From: JAVKFY01 sp040223615 | Lineage (GTDB): Bacteria; Pseudomonadota; Alphaproteobacteria; GCA-2731375 | Direction: 5' to 3' | NCBI GenBank assembly: GCA_040223615.1 | Contig: JAVKFY010000056.1 | Span: 1-64,000 of the forward strand | DNA length: 64,000 nucleotides | Part shown: positions 42,082 to 49,598 of the stretch, piece after piece | How the letters are laid out: each line of letters opens with the position of its first letter | Numbering within the stretch: position 1 is the first letter of the stretch | Position numbers and translations under genes: made by a program | The notes under the pieces: generated by a model | Seen by the model: the letters and a program-made list of their open reading frames with translations, nothing else | What the model was told of the DNA's origin: nothing | Databases searched by the model: none

Positions 42082-43007
42082 TCGTTCTCGATCATCTGAC
42101 GTACCCTGGCCGGATCGGCCTTCACGGTGATGCCGGCGCGCTCGTTCTGCAGGGTCATGGCGACGCGGCTGTCACGGCCTTCCCAGCCCCGGCCCAGCGC
42201 CTCGGTGAGCTCCGCCAGGGTCATGTTGATCATGCGCATCGGCACGCCAAGCTCGCGGCCGAGTTCGGCGGCCAGCGACACGTCCTTGTGCGCCAGCTTC
42301 AGGGCGAAAGCCGGCGGGTCGAACTGGTCGACCATGTACTGGTCGGCCATGAAGTCGAACGACCGCTGTCGACCGCGCGCCCCCTGGCGGATCGCCGACC
42401 ACAGCGCCAGCGGGTCGAGCCCGCCCTTCACGCCCATCGCCATGACCTCGGCGAAGGCGGTCTGCATGGCGTAGCCGGCGGCGTTATGCGCCAGCTTTGC
42501 GATCGAGCCGGCGCCGATGTCGCCGATGCGCCGCACCTGGTCGCCCATCGCGTCGAGCACGTGCTTGTACTTGTTGAAGACGGCCTCGTCGCCGCCGACC
42601 CAGATCGCGCACTTGCCCGACGCGGCGCCCTTCGGCCCGCCGCTGACCGGCGCGTCGAAGAAGTGGATGCCCTTCTCGGCCAGCAGGCCATGCAGGCGGC
42701 GCACCCGGCTGGGTGAATTGGTCGACAGGTCGAAGATCGCCGAGCCCGGCTTCAGGCCGGCGGCCAGCCCCGCCGCGTCGAGCACCACGGCGTCGACCTC
42801 CGGCGGGCCGGGCAGCGAGGTCAGCACAACCTCGCATTCTTCACCCAGCGCCTTCGGGCTGGCGGCCCAGCCGGCGCCGGCCTGGACGTGACGCTCGGCA
42901 AGCTGGCGGTGCAGGTCGTGCACTGTCAGGTCGAAGCCGGCCTTCTGCACGTTGGACGCAAAGCTCGCGCCCATCGTGCCGAGGCCGATGAAGCCCACCT
43001 TGGTCAT
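42078..43007 (-). CDS. NAD(P)-dependent beta-hydroxyacid dehydrogenase (HIBADH family)
   Basis: This 309-residue enzyme has the Rossmann motif GFIGLGTMGASFA, the substrate loop DAPVSGGPKGAASGK and the catalytic Lys in GSIAKLAHN. Members oxidise 3-hydroxyisobutyrate, tartronate semialdehyde and related acids. It lies between the carboxymuconolactone-decarboxylase-like gene (seven bases away) and the FAD oxidase gene (ATGA overlap). The specific substrate is not clear. Confidence 0.92.
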   Translation of the reverse strand: MTKVGFIGLGTMGASFASNVQKAGFDLTVHDLHRQLAERHVQAGAGWAASPKALGEECEVVLTSLPGPPEVDAVVLDAAGLAAGLKPGSAIFDLSTNSPSRVRRLHGLLAEKGIHFFDAPVSGGPKGAASGKCAIWVGGDEAVFNKYKHVLDAMGDQVRRIGDIGAGSIAKLAHNAAGYAMQTAFAEVMAMGVKGGLDPLALWSAIRQGARGRQRSFDFMADQYMVDQFDPPAFALKLAHKDVSLAAELGRELGVPMRMINMTLAELTEALGRGWEGRDSRVAMTLQNERAGITVKADPARVRQMIENE

Positions 43008-43014
43008 GCGGCGG

Positions 43015-43353
43015 TCACTTCTCTTCGGCGTCGAGTTCGGCGAAGACTTCCTTGGCGATGGTCGCGCCGGTCATCGCCCGCGGCCAGCCGGCGTAGAAGG
43101 CCAGGTGGGTGATGACGCCGATGATCTCCTCGCGGGTCACGCCGTTGTACAGCGCGCGCTGCAGGTGGCCGCGCAACTGGCGCTCGTGGCCCAGGGCGAC
43201 GAGCGTGGTCACGGTGATCAGGCTGCGGTCGCGCTTGGAGAGCTCCTCGCCTTCCCAGACCTCGCCGAAGACGACCCGCTCGGTGAACTCGACCAGTTTC
43301 GGCGCGGTGCCCCTCAGGCCGTCGCGCGCGGCGGATGACGGTGCCTTGACCAT
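43015..43353 (-). CDS. Carboxymuconolactone decarboxylase-family protein
   Basis: This 112-residue protein has the CMD fold (SLITVTTLVALGHERQLRGHL and GVTREEIIGVITHLAFYAGWP). It lacks the CxxC pair of AhpD peroxidases, so it is more likely PcaC-like or a small dehydratase/decarboxylase. It may head the minus-strand operon with the HIBADH, FAD oxidase and M20 genes. The ATG at 43351-43353 is chosen; upstream frame extends into non-coding sequence. Confidence 0.87.
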   Translation of the reverse strand: MVKAPSSAARDGLRGTAPKLVEFTERVVFGEVWEGEELSKRDRSLITVTTLVALGHERQLRGHLQRALYNGVTREEIIGVITHLAFYAGWPRAMTGATIAKEVFAELDAEEK

Positions 43354-43420
43354 ATCCCCATTTCCTCTTGCTGGATGGCGTGAGGGACAGCCTAGGGTGG
43401 CGCCAGCGGCGGCGGCAAGC

Positions 43421-44104
43421 TCAGGCGCTGCGGCGCGCCTCGCCAGCTCTGGCACGGGCGGTCAGGACCAGACGCATCGCGTCGACGACGGCGGCCTGGG
43501 TCGGGTCGATCACCGGCACGCCGAGGCGATGTTCCAGCGTGGCGCGGTAGGCGGCCATGCCGGCGCAGCCCATGACGATGGCGTCGGCACCGTCCTGATC
43601 GATCAGCGTGCGGCCGACCTGGGCCATGCGCTCCAGCACCACCGGGCCCTGCGCCAGCTCGGCGACGGTGAGCTCGATGGCGCGGTCGCCGGCCAGACGC
43701 GGGCTCAGGTGCAGCGAGGCGACGTAGCGCAGATGGCGCGGGATCGAGCGCTGGAGGATGGAAATGATGCCGAAGCTTGCGCCCAGCGCCATCGCGGCGT
43801 GCATGCCGCATTGCGCGATGCCTAGGACCGGCGACGACGTGGCCTCGCGCGCGGCGTAGAGGCCCGGGTCGGAAAAACAGGCGACGACGTAGGCGTCGGC
43901 GGGATCAGCCGCCACCGCCTGCGCCACCAGCGGCGCCACTGCGTCGGCATCGGCCTGGCTCTCGATGCCGGGCGGGCCCGCGGCGATGTCGATGCAGTCG
44001 ATGACGGGGCCTTCAGCGAAGCGGAAGGACTCCAGCGCCTCGCTCATCGCGCGGGTCACGCCATGGTTGGAATTCGGATTGATCACCAGGATGCGTTCGG
44101 TCAT
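43421..44104 (-). CDS. Asp/Glu/hydantoin racemase-family protein
   Basis: This 227-residue protein has the two catalytic cysteines expected for cofactor-independent racemases: one in VVACFSDPGL and one in IVMGCAGMA. The N-terminus RILVINPNSNHGVTRAM is typical of hydantoin racemase. It may interconvert D- and L-5-substituted hydantoins. A D-carbamoylase is encoded at 20376-21320, but no hydantoinase is in the window. The ATG at 44104 is chosen over the GC-rich extension. Confidence 0.87.
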   Translation of the reverse strand: MTERILVINPNSNHGVTRAMSEALESFRFAEGPVIDCIDIAAGPPGIESQADADAVAPLVAQAVAADPADAYVVACFSDPGLYAAREATSSPVLGIAQCGMHAAMALGASFGIISILQRSIPRHLRYVASLHLSPRLAGDRAIELTVAELAQGPVVLERMAQVGRTLIDQDGADAIVMGCAGMAAYRATLEHRLGVPVIDPTQAAVVDAMRLVLTARARAGEARRSA

Positions 44105-44126
44105 CGCGCGGGACCTCCTCGGCACC

Positions 44127-44216
44127 GTAGCCCGGATGAAACGAAGTGCAATCCGGGACCAGCGGCAGTTGTATGTTCGGCCTGCCCCGGATTTCGCTGC
44201 GCTGCATCCGGGCTAC
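44127..44216. repeat. Nested hairpin repeat, GTAGCCCGGAT family
   Basis: The element begins GTAGCCCGGAT and ends with its reverse complement. Two smaller CCCGGAT/ATCCGGG hairpins lie inside, at 44131-44157 and 44186-44212. The same family occurs at 55548-55583. It lies between the divergent racemase and lyase genes. Such elements are widespread dispersed repeats in proteobacteria. Confidence 0.75.
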
Positions 44217-44252
44217 GTTACTGTGATGCCACCGCCGCCAAGGAGCAAGCCG

Positions 44253-45113
44253 ATGTCCCGCTGGACCGCCCGCCGCCGCCGCTTTCGCGAAATCCTCGAT
44301 ACCCCCGCCTGTGTCTATCCGGCCTCGGTCTACGACCCGATCTCGGCCCGGATCGCCGAGAATCTGGGCTACGAGATGGGCATGTATGCCGGCTCGCTGG
44401 CCTCGCTGGCGGTGTTGGCGGCGCCGGACCTGATCCTGCTGACGCTGACCGAATTCGCCGAGCAGGCGTTGCGCATCAACCGGGCCAGCGAGCTGCCGCT
44501 GTTCGCCGATGCCGACCACGGATACGGCAACGCGCTCAACGTCGAGCGCACGGTGATCGAGCTGGAGACCGCCGGCATGGCCGGGCTGGCGATCGAGGAC
44601 ACCGACCTGCCGCAGCCTTTCGGCACCGGCGGCAAGGCGCGGCTGCTGTCGATCGACGAGGGCGTCGGCAAGATGCGCGCGGCGATGGCCGGCAAGGCCG
44701 ACCCGGACATGGTGGTGGCCGGCCGCACCAGCGCGGCGGGCATGACCTCGGTCGACGACTGCATCGCCCGCGCCCAGGCCTATGAGGATGCCGGGGTCGA
44801 CGCGCTGATGCTGGTCAACGTGCCGGACCGTACCGCGCTCGACGCCATCGCCGAGAAGGTCAAGGTGCCGTTGCTGCTGGGCGGCGGCGGCAAGGAGCTG
44901 CGCGATCGGGACTATCTGGCGGCCAAGGGCGTGCGCTTCCTGCTGCGCGGCCACCACACCTTCACCGCGTCGGTCCAGGCGATCCACGACACCATGAAGG
45001 CGCTACGCGAGGGCATCGAGCCGGAGGACGTCACCGGCACGGCGTCCAAGGAGCTGATGGCCGAATTGATCCGCGATCCGGCCTACAAGACACGCGGCGA
45101 CGACTGGCTTTAG
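44253..45113 (+). CDS. Oxaloacetate decarboxylase-like enzyme, isocitrate lyase/PEP mutase superfamily
   Basis: This 286-residue (beta/alpha)8 enzyme strongly recalls Pseudomonas oxaloacetate decarboxylase of the PEP mutase family. Shared parts include ASVYDPISARIAENLG, LADADHGYGNALNV-like FADADHGYGNALNV and IEDTDLPQPFG. It would convert oxaloacetate to pyruvate and CO2 with Mg2+, or cleave a related 2-oxo acid. The ATG at 44253 follows AAGGAG. It is divergent from the racemase gene across the hairpin repeat. Confidence 0.87.
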   Translation: MSRWTARRRRFREILDTPACVYPASVYDPISARIAENLGYEMGMYAGSLASLAVLAAPDLILLTLTEFAEQALRINRASELPLFADADHGYGNALNVERTVIELETAGMAGLAIEDTDLPQPFGTGGKARLLSIDEGVGKMRAAMAGKADPDMVVAGRTSAAGMTSVDDCIARAQAYEDAGVDALMLVNVPDRTALDAIAEKVKVPLLLGGGGKELRDRDYLAAKGVRFLLRGHHTFTASVQAIHDTMKALREGIEPEDVTGTASKELMAELIRDPAYKTRGDDWL

Positions 45114-46406
45114 CTAGGCCTTCGCCTTCGCGCGTGACTTGCCCTTGGCCTTGGTCGCGGGCTTCTTCGCCTTCGCGGCGGCGCCCTTGGCGACGTCGAC
45201 GCCGGCATGCGGACCCATGATCTGGCCGCCGACGCCGGTCTTCTTCAGCGCTTCCGCGGCGAGCGGGTTGTCCATGATCTTGGCCATCACCGCCTCGCGC
45301 GAACGCTCGAACGAGCCCTGGTGGTCGATCACGAATTGCCGCGATTCGCGGTAGGGATCGAGCATGCCGTTGACCTCGGGGATCACGTAGCGCGCCATCA
45401 GGTCCCAGCTCCGCAGCGTGTTCTCGCGGCTGGCCCAATCGTGCACGAAGCCGCAGACGAGGCCGAAGCCGCCGGTCAGTTTCTGGAGTTCGCGGATACG
45501 CTTGACCATGTCGTCGGGGGTGCCAATCACCGCCGTGGCGCCGTCACGGAACGCCATCGCCTCGACGCCTTGGTTCGGCGTCTTGAACGCCGGAACGCCG
45601 GGCCGTTTCAAGGTGCCGACGGTGTACTCGTTGTGCCAGCGGAACAGGCCGTCCTTGGCCTGTTCGATGGCTTCCTCGCGCGTCTCGGCGAGATGCCACA
45701 TCAGCACGATGCGCCAGTCGGCGCGGTCGACCTTCTGCTTGTGCTTCTTGGCCGACTGCTCGGCAAAGGTCCACTGCGTCGGCAGCGACTGCAGGCCTTC
45801 GGTCGACACCGAACCGATCGACAGCACGCCGGTGCCGTACTTGCCCGCGAGCGTCATGCCCGACGGGCTGATCATCGAGGCGACGGCGAATGGCATGTCG
45901 TCCTGCAGCGGCAGCAGCTGCAGCTTGGCGTCGCGCAAGGTGAACCAATCGGAATCGTGGTCGAAGCGGTCCTCGCCGCGCATCAGGCGCCGGATCACGC
46001 CGATCGCCTCGTCCTGGCGGTCACGCTGGGTGATCGGATCGATACCGAGCGTGTGCGCGTCGGAGGGCAGCGCGCCGGGGCCGGAGCCGAAAATCGCGCG
46101 ACCGCCGGTCATGTGGTCGAGCTGCACCATGCGCTGGGCGACGATGAACGGGTGGTGATAGGGCAGCGACACCACGCCGGTGCCGAGCCGGATACGCTTG
46201 GTGCGCTCGCCGGCGGCCGCCAGGAACATTTCCGGCGAGGCGATCACCTCCCAACCGGTGGAGTGGTGTTCGCCGCACCAGAACTCGTCGTAGCCGAGCC
46301 GGTCGAGATGCTCGACGAAGTCGAGGTCCGACCGCAGTTGCAGCATCGGGTGCTCGCCGATCGGGTGGTGCGGCGCCAGAAAGGCGCCGAACTTGACGCG
46401 GTTCAT
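45114..46406 (-). CDS. LLM-class flavin-dependent oxidoreductase with histone H1-like C-terminal tail (copy 2)
   Basis: This 430-residue luciferase-like monooxygenase has the usual core (FGAFLAPHHPIGEHP, YDEFWCGEHHSTGWEVIASP, RLGTGVVSLPYHHPFIVAQR and IFGSGPGALPSDAH). Its last 27 residues are almost only Lys, Ala and a few Gly and Pro (AKAKKPATKAKG), like bacterial histone H1/AlgP tails. The tail is not part of the family and may bind nucleic acid or polyanions. It is convergent with the lyase gene; the two abut directly. The substrate is unknown. Confidence 0.88.
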   Translation of the reverse strand: MNRVKFGAFLAPHHPIGEHPMLQLRSDLDFVEHLDRLGYDEFWCGEHHSTGWEVIASPEMFLAAAGERTKRIRLGTGVVSLPYHHPFIVAQRMVQLDHMTGGRAIFGSGPGALPSDAHTLGIDPITQRDRQDEAIGVIRRLMRGEDRFDHDSDWFTLRDAKLQLLPLQDDMPFAVASMISPSGMTLAGKYGTGVLSIGSVSTEGLQSLPTQWTFAEQSAKKHKQKVDRADWRIVLMWHLAETREEAIEQAKDGLFRWHNEYTVGTLKRPGVPAFKTPNQGVEAMAFRDGATAVIGTPDDMVKRIRELQKLTGGFGLVCGFVHDWASRENTLRSWDLMARYVIPEVNGMLDPYRESRQFVIDHQGSFERSREAVMAKIMDNPLAAEALKKTGVGGQIMGPHAGVDVAKGAAAKAKKPATKAKGKSRAKAKA

Positions 46407-46461
46407 ATCGCGGTCTCCGGAATAGGTGCGTGCGGTTGCACCTCTAATAACATGAAACAGG

Positions 46462-46478
46462 CCCGCGCGAGGCGCGGG
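46462..46478 (-). terminator. Probable terminator hairpin after the epoxide hydrolase gene
   Basis: A perfect hairpin has 7-base GC-only arms (CCCGCGC) and a 3-base loop. On the minus strand it is followed by TTTCATGTTATT, a short T-rich run. It lies about 30 bases past the stop of the epoxide hydrolase gene, so it fits an intrinsic terminator. Confidence 0.5.
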
Positions 46479-46522
46479 TCAGCCGCGCAACGATTGCAGG
46501 TGCGCGGGTCAGCCGCGCAACG
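46472..46522. repeat. 21-base direct duplication overlapping the epoxide hydrolase stop
   Basis: Two identical 21-base copies occupy 46472-46492 and 46502-46522, starting GCGCGGGTCAGCCGC, with a 9-base spacer. The right copy contains the final codons and TGA of the epoxide hydrolase gene. The left copy is non-coding and overlaps the terminator hairpin. It looks like a small slippage duplication of the gene's 3' end. Confidence 0.8.
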
Positions 46523-47666
46523 GACGCAGGAAGGCCAGCACGTCGTCGGCCAGCGCGGCCGGCTGTTCCCAGGCCGCGAAGTGGCCGCCCTTTTCCATAA
46601 CCGTCCAGCGGCGGATGTCGGTGTAGGTGCGCCCCGCCAGGCTGCGCGGCGGCAACAGGATTTCGCTGGGGAGTGACGCGTGGCCGGTCGGCACGTCGAT
46701 GGTCTTGCCGTCGGGGATCGGCCATGGACCGTGCAGGCGCGCATAGTACGGCCAGAAGGACGAGCCGATGGCGCCGGTGAACCAGTAAAGCGCGATATTG
46801 GCCAGCATCTGGTCCTTGGTGAGGGCGGTCTCGACGTCGCCGCCGCAGTCGGTCCAGGTGCGGCATTTCTCCACGATCCAGGCGGCGAGACCGGCCGGCG
46901 AGTCGGTCAGGCCATGCGCCAGAGTCTGCGGCTTGGTGCCCTGGATCGCCTGGTAGCCGGTCTCTTCCTTGATGAAGTGGTTGAGCTGGGCGAGATACCG
47001 CTGCTCCTCCTCGTTCGGGTTCTCCAGCATTTTCGGGTCGCGGCGCAGTGGCAGCATGTTGAGGTGCAGCCCGATCACCTGTTCGGGATACAGCGCGGCC
47101 ATCACCGAGGTGACAAAGGATCCCCAGTCGCCGCCCTGCAAGGCATAGCGGTCGTAGCCCAGCACCTCGGTCATCAGGGTGGAGAGGACCGGCGCCATGT
47201 CCTCGACGCCGAAGCGCTTCTGGCCGGGCGTGAAGCTGAGTCCGTAGCCGGGCAGCGATGGCGCCACCACGGTGACCGCATCGGCCGCGTCGCCGCCGAA
47301 GCTCGCCGGGTCGGTCAGGCGCGGGATGATGTCCATGAACTCCATGACCGAGCCGGGCCAGCCGTGCAGCAGCAGCAGCGGGATGGGATTCGGCCCGTTG
47401 CCGGGCACATGCAGGAAATGCAGGTCGACGTCGTCCATCGGTACCTTGAACTGCGCAAAGGCGTTGAGTTTTGCCTCCGCAGCGCGCCAGTCGAACCTGT
47501 CCTTCCAGTAGCCGACCAGTTCACGCACATAGTCGACTTCCGAGCCGGCCGACCACGGCTCGACCGGCGCGCGGTCGGGGAAGCGGGTGCGCGCCAGCCG
47601 CTCCCCCAGGTCGGCGATGTCGCCGTCCGCGACGTGGAGCTGAAACGGTTCTGGCGTGGCGGTCAT
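46509..47666 (-). CDS. Epoxide hydrolase (EHN-type alpha/beta hydrolase)
   Basis: This 385-residue enzyme has the N-terminal EHN region (RLARTRFPDRAP) and the alpha/beta-hydrolase core: oxyanion motif LLHGWPGSVMEF, nucleophilic Asp in LQGGDWGSFV, and terminal His in EKGGHFAAWEQP. Tyr residues of the cap (for example YARLHGPWP) probably activate the epoxide ring. It adds water to epoxides to give diols. The ATG at 47664-47666 matches the family start. It precedes the LLM monooxygenase gene on the same strand, but a terminator lies between them. Confidence 0.92.
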   Translation of the reverse strand: MTATPEPFQLHVADGDIADLGERLARTRFPDRAPVEPWSAGSEVDYVRELVGYWKDRFDWRAAEAKLNAFAQFKVPMDDVDLHFLHVPGNGPNPIPLLLLHGWPGSVMEFMDIIPRLTDPASFGGDAADAVTVVAPSLPGYGLSFTPGQKRFGVEDMAPVLSTLMTEVLGYDRYALQGGDWGSFVTSVMAALYPEQVIGLHLNMLPLRRDPKMLENPNEEEQRYLAQLNHFIKEETGYQAIQGTKPQTLAHGLTDSPAGLAAWIVEKCRTWTDCGGDVETALTKDQMLANIALYWFTGAIGSSFWPYYARLHGPWPIPDGKTIDVPTGHASLPSEILLPPRSLAGRTYTDIRRWTVMEKGGHFAAWEQPAALADDVLAFLRPLRG

Positions 47667-47685
47667 GGCGGCGTCCTCGTGGTTT

Positions 47686-49050
47686 CTAGCGCGTAGTTGG
47701 CCACACCGGGTGGTGCAGGTCGATGACGTAGGCATGGCTGTGACGCAGCGGTGCGTGGCGGTGCGGATGGGCGTGCGGCTCCGGACCCTCCCAGCCCTCG
47801 TGCTCGTGCTGGTGGTGCTCGTCGTGCACGTGCAGATGTTCGTGGTCGCGCGCCGGATGACGGTGTTCCAAGGTGACCGGATCATTGGCCGGCCATAGGG
47901 CCGCGGCGGCGCCTGTCGCGGCCAGGGCAATCGCCGCCAGCACCGCGAACCCGGTCGTCAGCCCAAGCCAGCCGGCCAGCGGATAGGCGATCAGCCAGCA
48001 GCCGTGCGACAGCGCGAACTGCGCCGCGTAGACCGCCGGCCGGTCGGCATCCCGCGCCGACCGCCGCAGCAGCCGCCCCGCCGGGGTCTGCACCAGCGAC
48101 AGGCCGACGCCCAGCGCCAGCCACAGCGCCAGCAGGCCGCCCCAGCCCGGCGCGGCCAGGCCGATCAGCAAGCCAATGCCGAGCAATCCGCCGCCAGCCA
48201 GCATGAACGGCCGGTCCGGCCAGTCGTCGAGCAGCCGCGGCAACGCCAGTGCCACGACCATCGACCCGGCGCCGGCCGCCGCCAGCGCCAGCGCGGTCTC
48301 GGTCTCGCCGGCGCCCAGGCGGTCGCGGACGTAGACCACGGTGTTGACGATGACCATGGCGCCGGCGCTGGCCACCGCCAACGACAGCGCCAGGAGGCCG
48401 CGCAGGCGTGGCGTCTTCAGGTAGATGGCGATGCCGTAGCCGATATTGCGCAGGACGCCGCGCTCGCGCGACTGAGATTTCGCGGCCGGCAGGCGGGAGG
48501 ACAGTACCAGCGCCGCCGAAACCAGGAAGGCGACGGCATTGGCGGCGAAAAAGGCGTCATAGCTCACCACCAGTAGTGCGAGCGCCGCCAGAGTCGGGCT
48601 CAACAGGTTCTCCAGGTCGTAGGCGAGCCGCGACAGGGACAACGCGCGGGTATAGCGGCGCTCGTCGGTCAGGATGTCCGGGATGGTGGCCTGGAAGGTC
48701 GGCGTGAAGCCGGCCGACCCGGCGCTCAGCACGAAGATCAACGCGTAGATCTGCCAGATCTCGCTGACGATGGGCAGGCAGGCGACGGCGGCGGCGCGCA
48801 GCAGGTCGAGCCCGACCAGCAGGCGGCGGCGCGGCAACCGGTGCGCGAATCCGCCGACCACCGGCGCGACCACGACGTAGGCCACCATCTTCAGCGCCAG
48901 CGCGGTGCCCAGCACCCGCCCGGCATCGCCGCCGGCCAGGTCATAGGCCAGCAGCGCCAGCGCGACCGTGGCCAACCCAGTGCCGGCCAGCGCCACCACC
49001 TGGGCCGCGAACAGCCGTCGATAAGTCGCATCCGCGAGCGGCGAGAGCAT
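47686..49050 (-). CDS. MFS transporter with histidine-rich C-terminal tail
   Basis: This 454-residue MFS protein has about ten to twelve helices (for example LFAAQVVALAGTGLATVALA, and FMLAGGGLLGIGLLIGLA). The last 60 residues hold 18 histidines (HEHLHVHDEHHQHEHEG, then PHAHPHRHAPLRHSHAY). Similar His-tailed MFS proteins (NreB-like) export nickel or cobalt. The tail probably binds transition metals in the cytoplasm. The ATG at 49048-49050 is chosen; an upstream in-frame start lies in the hairpin repeat area. Metal identity is inference. Confidence 0.85.
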   Translation of the reverse strand: MLSPLADATYRRLFAAQVVALAGTGLATVALALLAYDLAGGDAGRVLGTALALKMVAYVVVAPVVGGFAHRLPRRRLLVGLDLLRAAAVACLPIVSEIWQIYALIFVLSAGSAGFTPTFQATIPDILTDERRYTRALSLSRLAYDLENLLSPTLAALALLVVSYDAFFAANAVAFLVSAALVLSSRLPAAKSQSRERGVLRNIGYGIAIYLKTPRLRGLLALSLAVASAGAMVIVNTVVYVRDRLGAGETETALALAAAGAGSMVVALALPRLLDDWPDRPFMLAGGGLLGIGLLIGLAAPGWGGLLALWLALGVGLSLVQTPAGRLLRRSARDADRPAVYAAQFALSHGCWLIAYPLAGWLGLTTGFAVLAAIALAATGAAAALWPANDPVTLEHRHPARDHEHLHVHDEHHQHEHEGWEGPEPHAHPHRHAPLRHSHAYVIDLHHPVWPTTR

Positions 49051-49080
49051 GGGTGGAGGATATCGCGGCGCAACCCACAT

Positions 49081-49164
49081 CGTCACCCCGGCCTTGAGCC
49101 GGGGGCCATGTCGAGGCCAGGCTCTATAGCCGACATGGACCCCGGGTCTTCGCCCGGGGTGACG
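49081..49164. repeat. Nested hairpin repeat between divergent genes
   Basis: The outer arms are CGTCACCCCGG (49081-49091) and its reverse complement (49154-49164). An inner pair CCATGTCG/CGACATGG further folds the centre. It belongs to the same broad class of dispersed hairpins as the ATGCCCGG elements. It lies just ahead of the DUF1330 gene, on the side where the divergent promoters would be expected. Confidence 0.75.
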
Positions 49165-49182
49165 AACATTGTGGAGACGACG

Positions 49183-49563
49183 ATGGAACCCACGCCCGAA
49201 CACCTCGCCGCGCTGGCGGCTGACGACCGGCCGGGGCCGGTGGTGATGCTGAACCTGGTGAAATTCAAGGACGGCGCCGATGCCCGAGCCGAATACCAGA
49301 CCTATTCCAAGGGCTTCACGCCGCTGTTGAAGCAGCTCGGCGGCACCGTCCTGTGGGCCGGCGATGTCACCGGCATCGCCATCGGCGAGGATGGCCGCGA
49401 CGACTGGGACTACGCGGTGCTGGTGCGCTATCCGCGCCGGCAGGACTTCGTCGATACCATGACGTCGGACGCATATGCCGCGATCAACCCGTATCGGCTG
49501 GCCGGGCTGGCGAAACATGTGATCGTTCCCGTCAGCGAGACCTACTCGAAATTCGACGGATAG
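49183..49563 (+). CDS. DUF1330-family small protein
   Basis: This 126-residue protein has a ferredoxin-like alpha/beta fold of the DUF1330/dimeric barrel type (PVVMLNLVKFKDGADARAEY, and AVLVRYPRRQDFVDTMTSDA). The biochemical role of the family is unknown. The ATG at 49183 is chosen as the domain starts soon after. It lies 35 bases before the GMC oxidoreductase gene and may be co-transcribed with it. Confidence 0.85.
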   Translation: MEPTPEHLAALAADDRPGPVVMLNLVKFKDGADARAEYQTYSKGFTPLLKQLGGTVLWAGDVTGIAIGEDGRDDWDYAVLVRYPRRQDFVDTMTSDAYAAINPYRLAGLAKHVIVPVSETYSKFDG

Positions 49564-49598
49564 GCGAAGATAGGGAAAACGCCGCGAGGGAGCGTCCG

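Noticed and set aside
43354..43455. Longer N-terminus for the carboxymuconolactone decarboxylase-like protein
   Set aside because: The extension is low-complexity Ala/Arg/Pro and not part of the family; the ATG at 43353 fits the normal length.
158..49164. CRISPR-like regularity of the ATGCCCGG repeats
   Set aside because: The copies are few and widely scattered, and they are hairpins without regular spacers; no cas genes are present.
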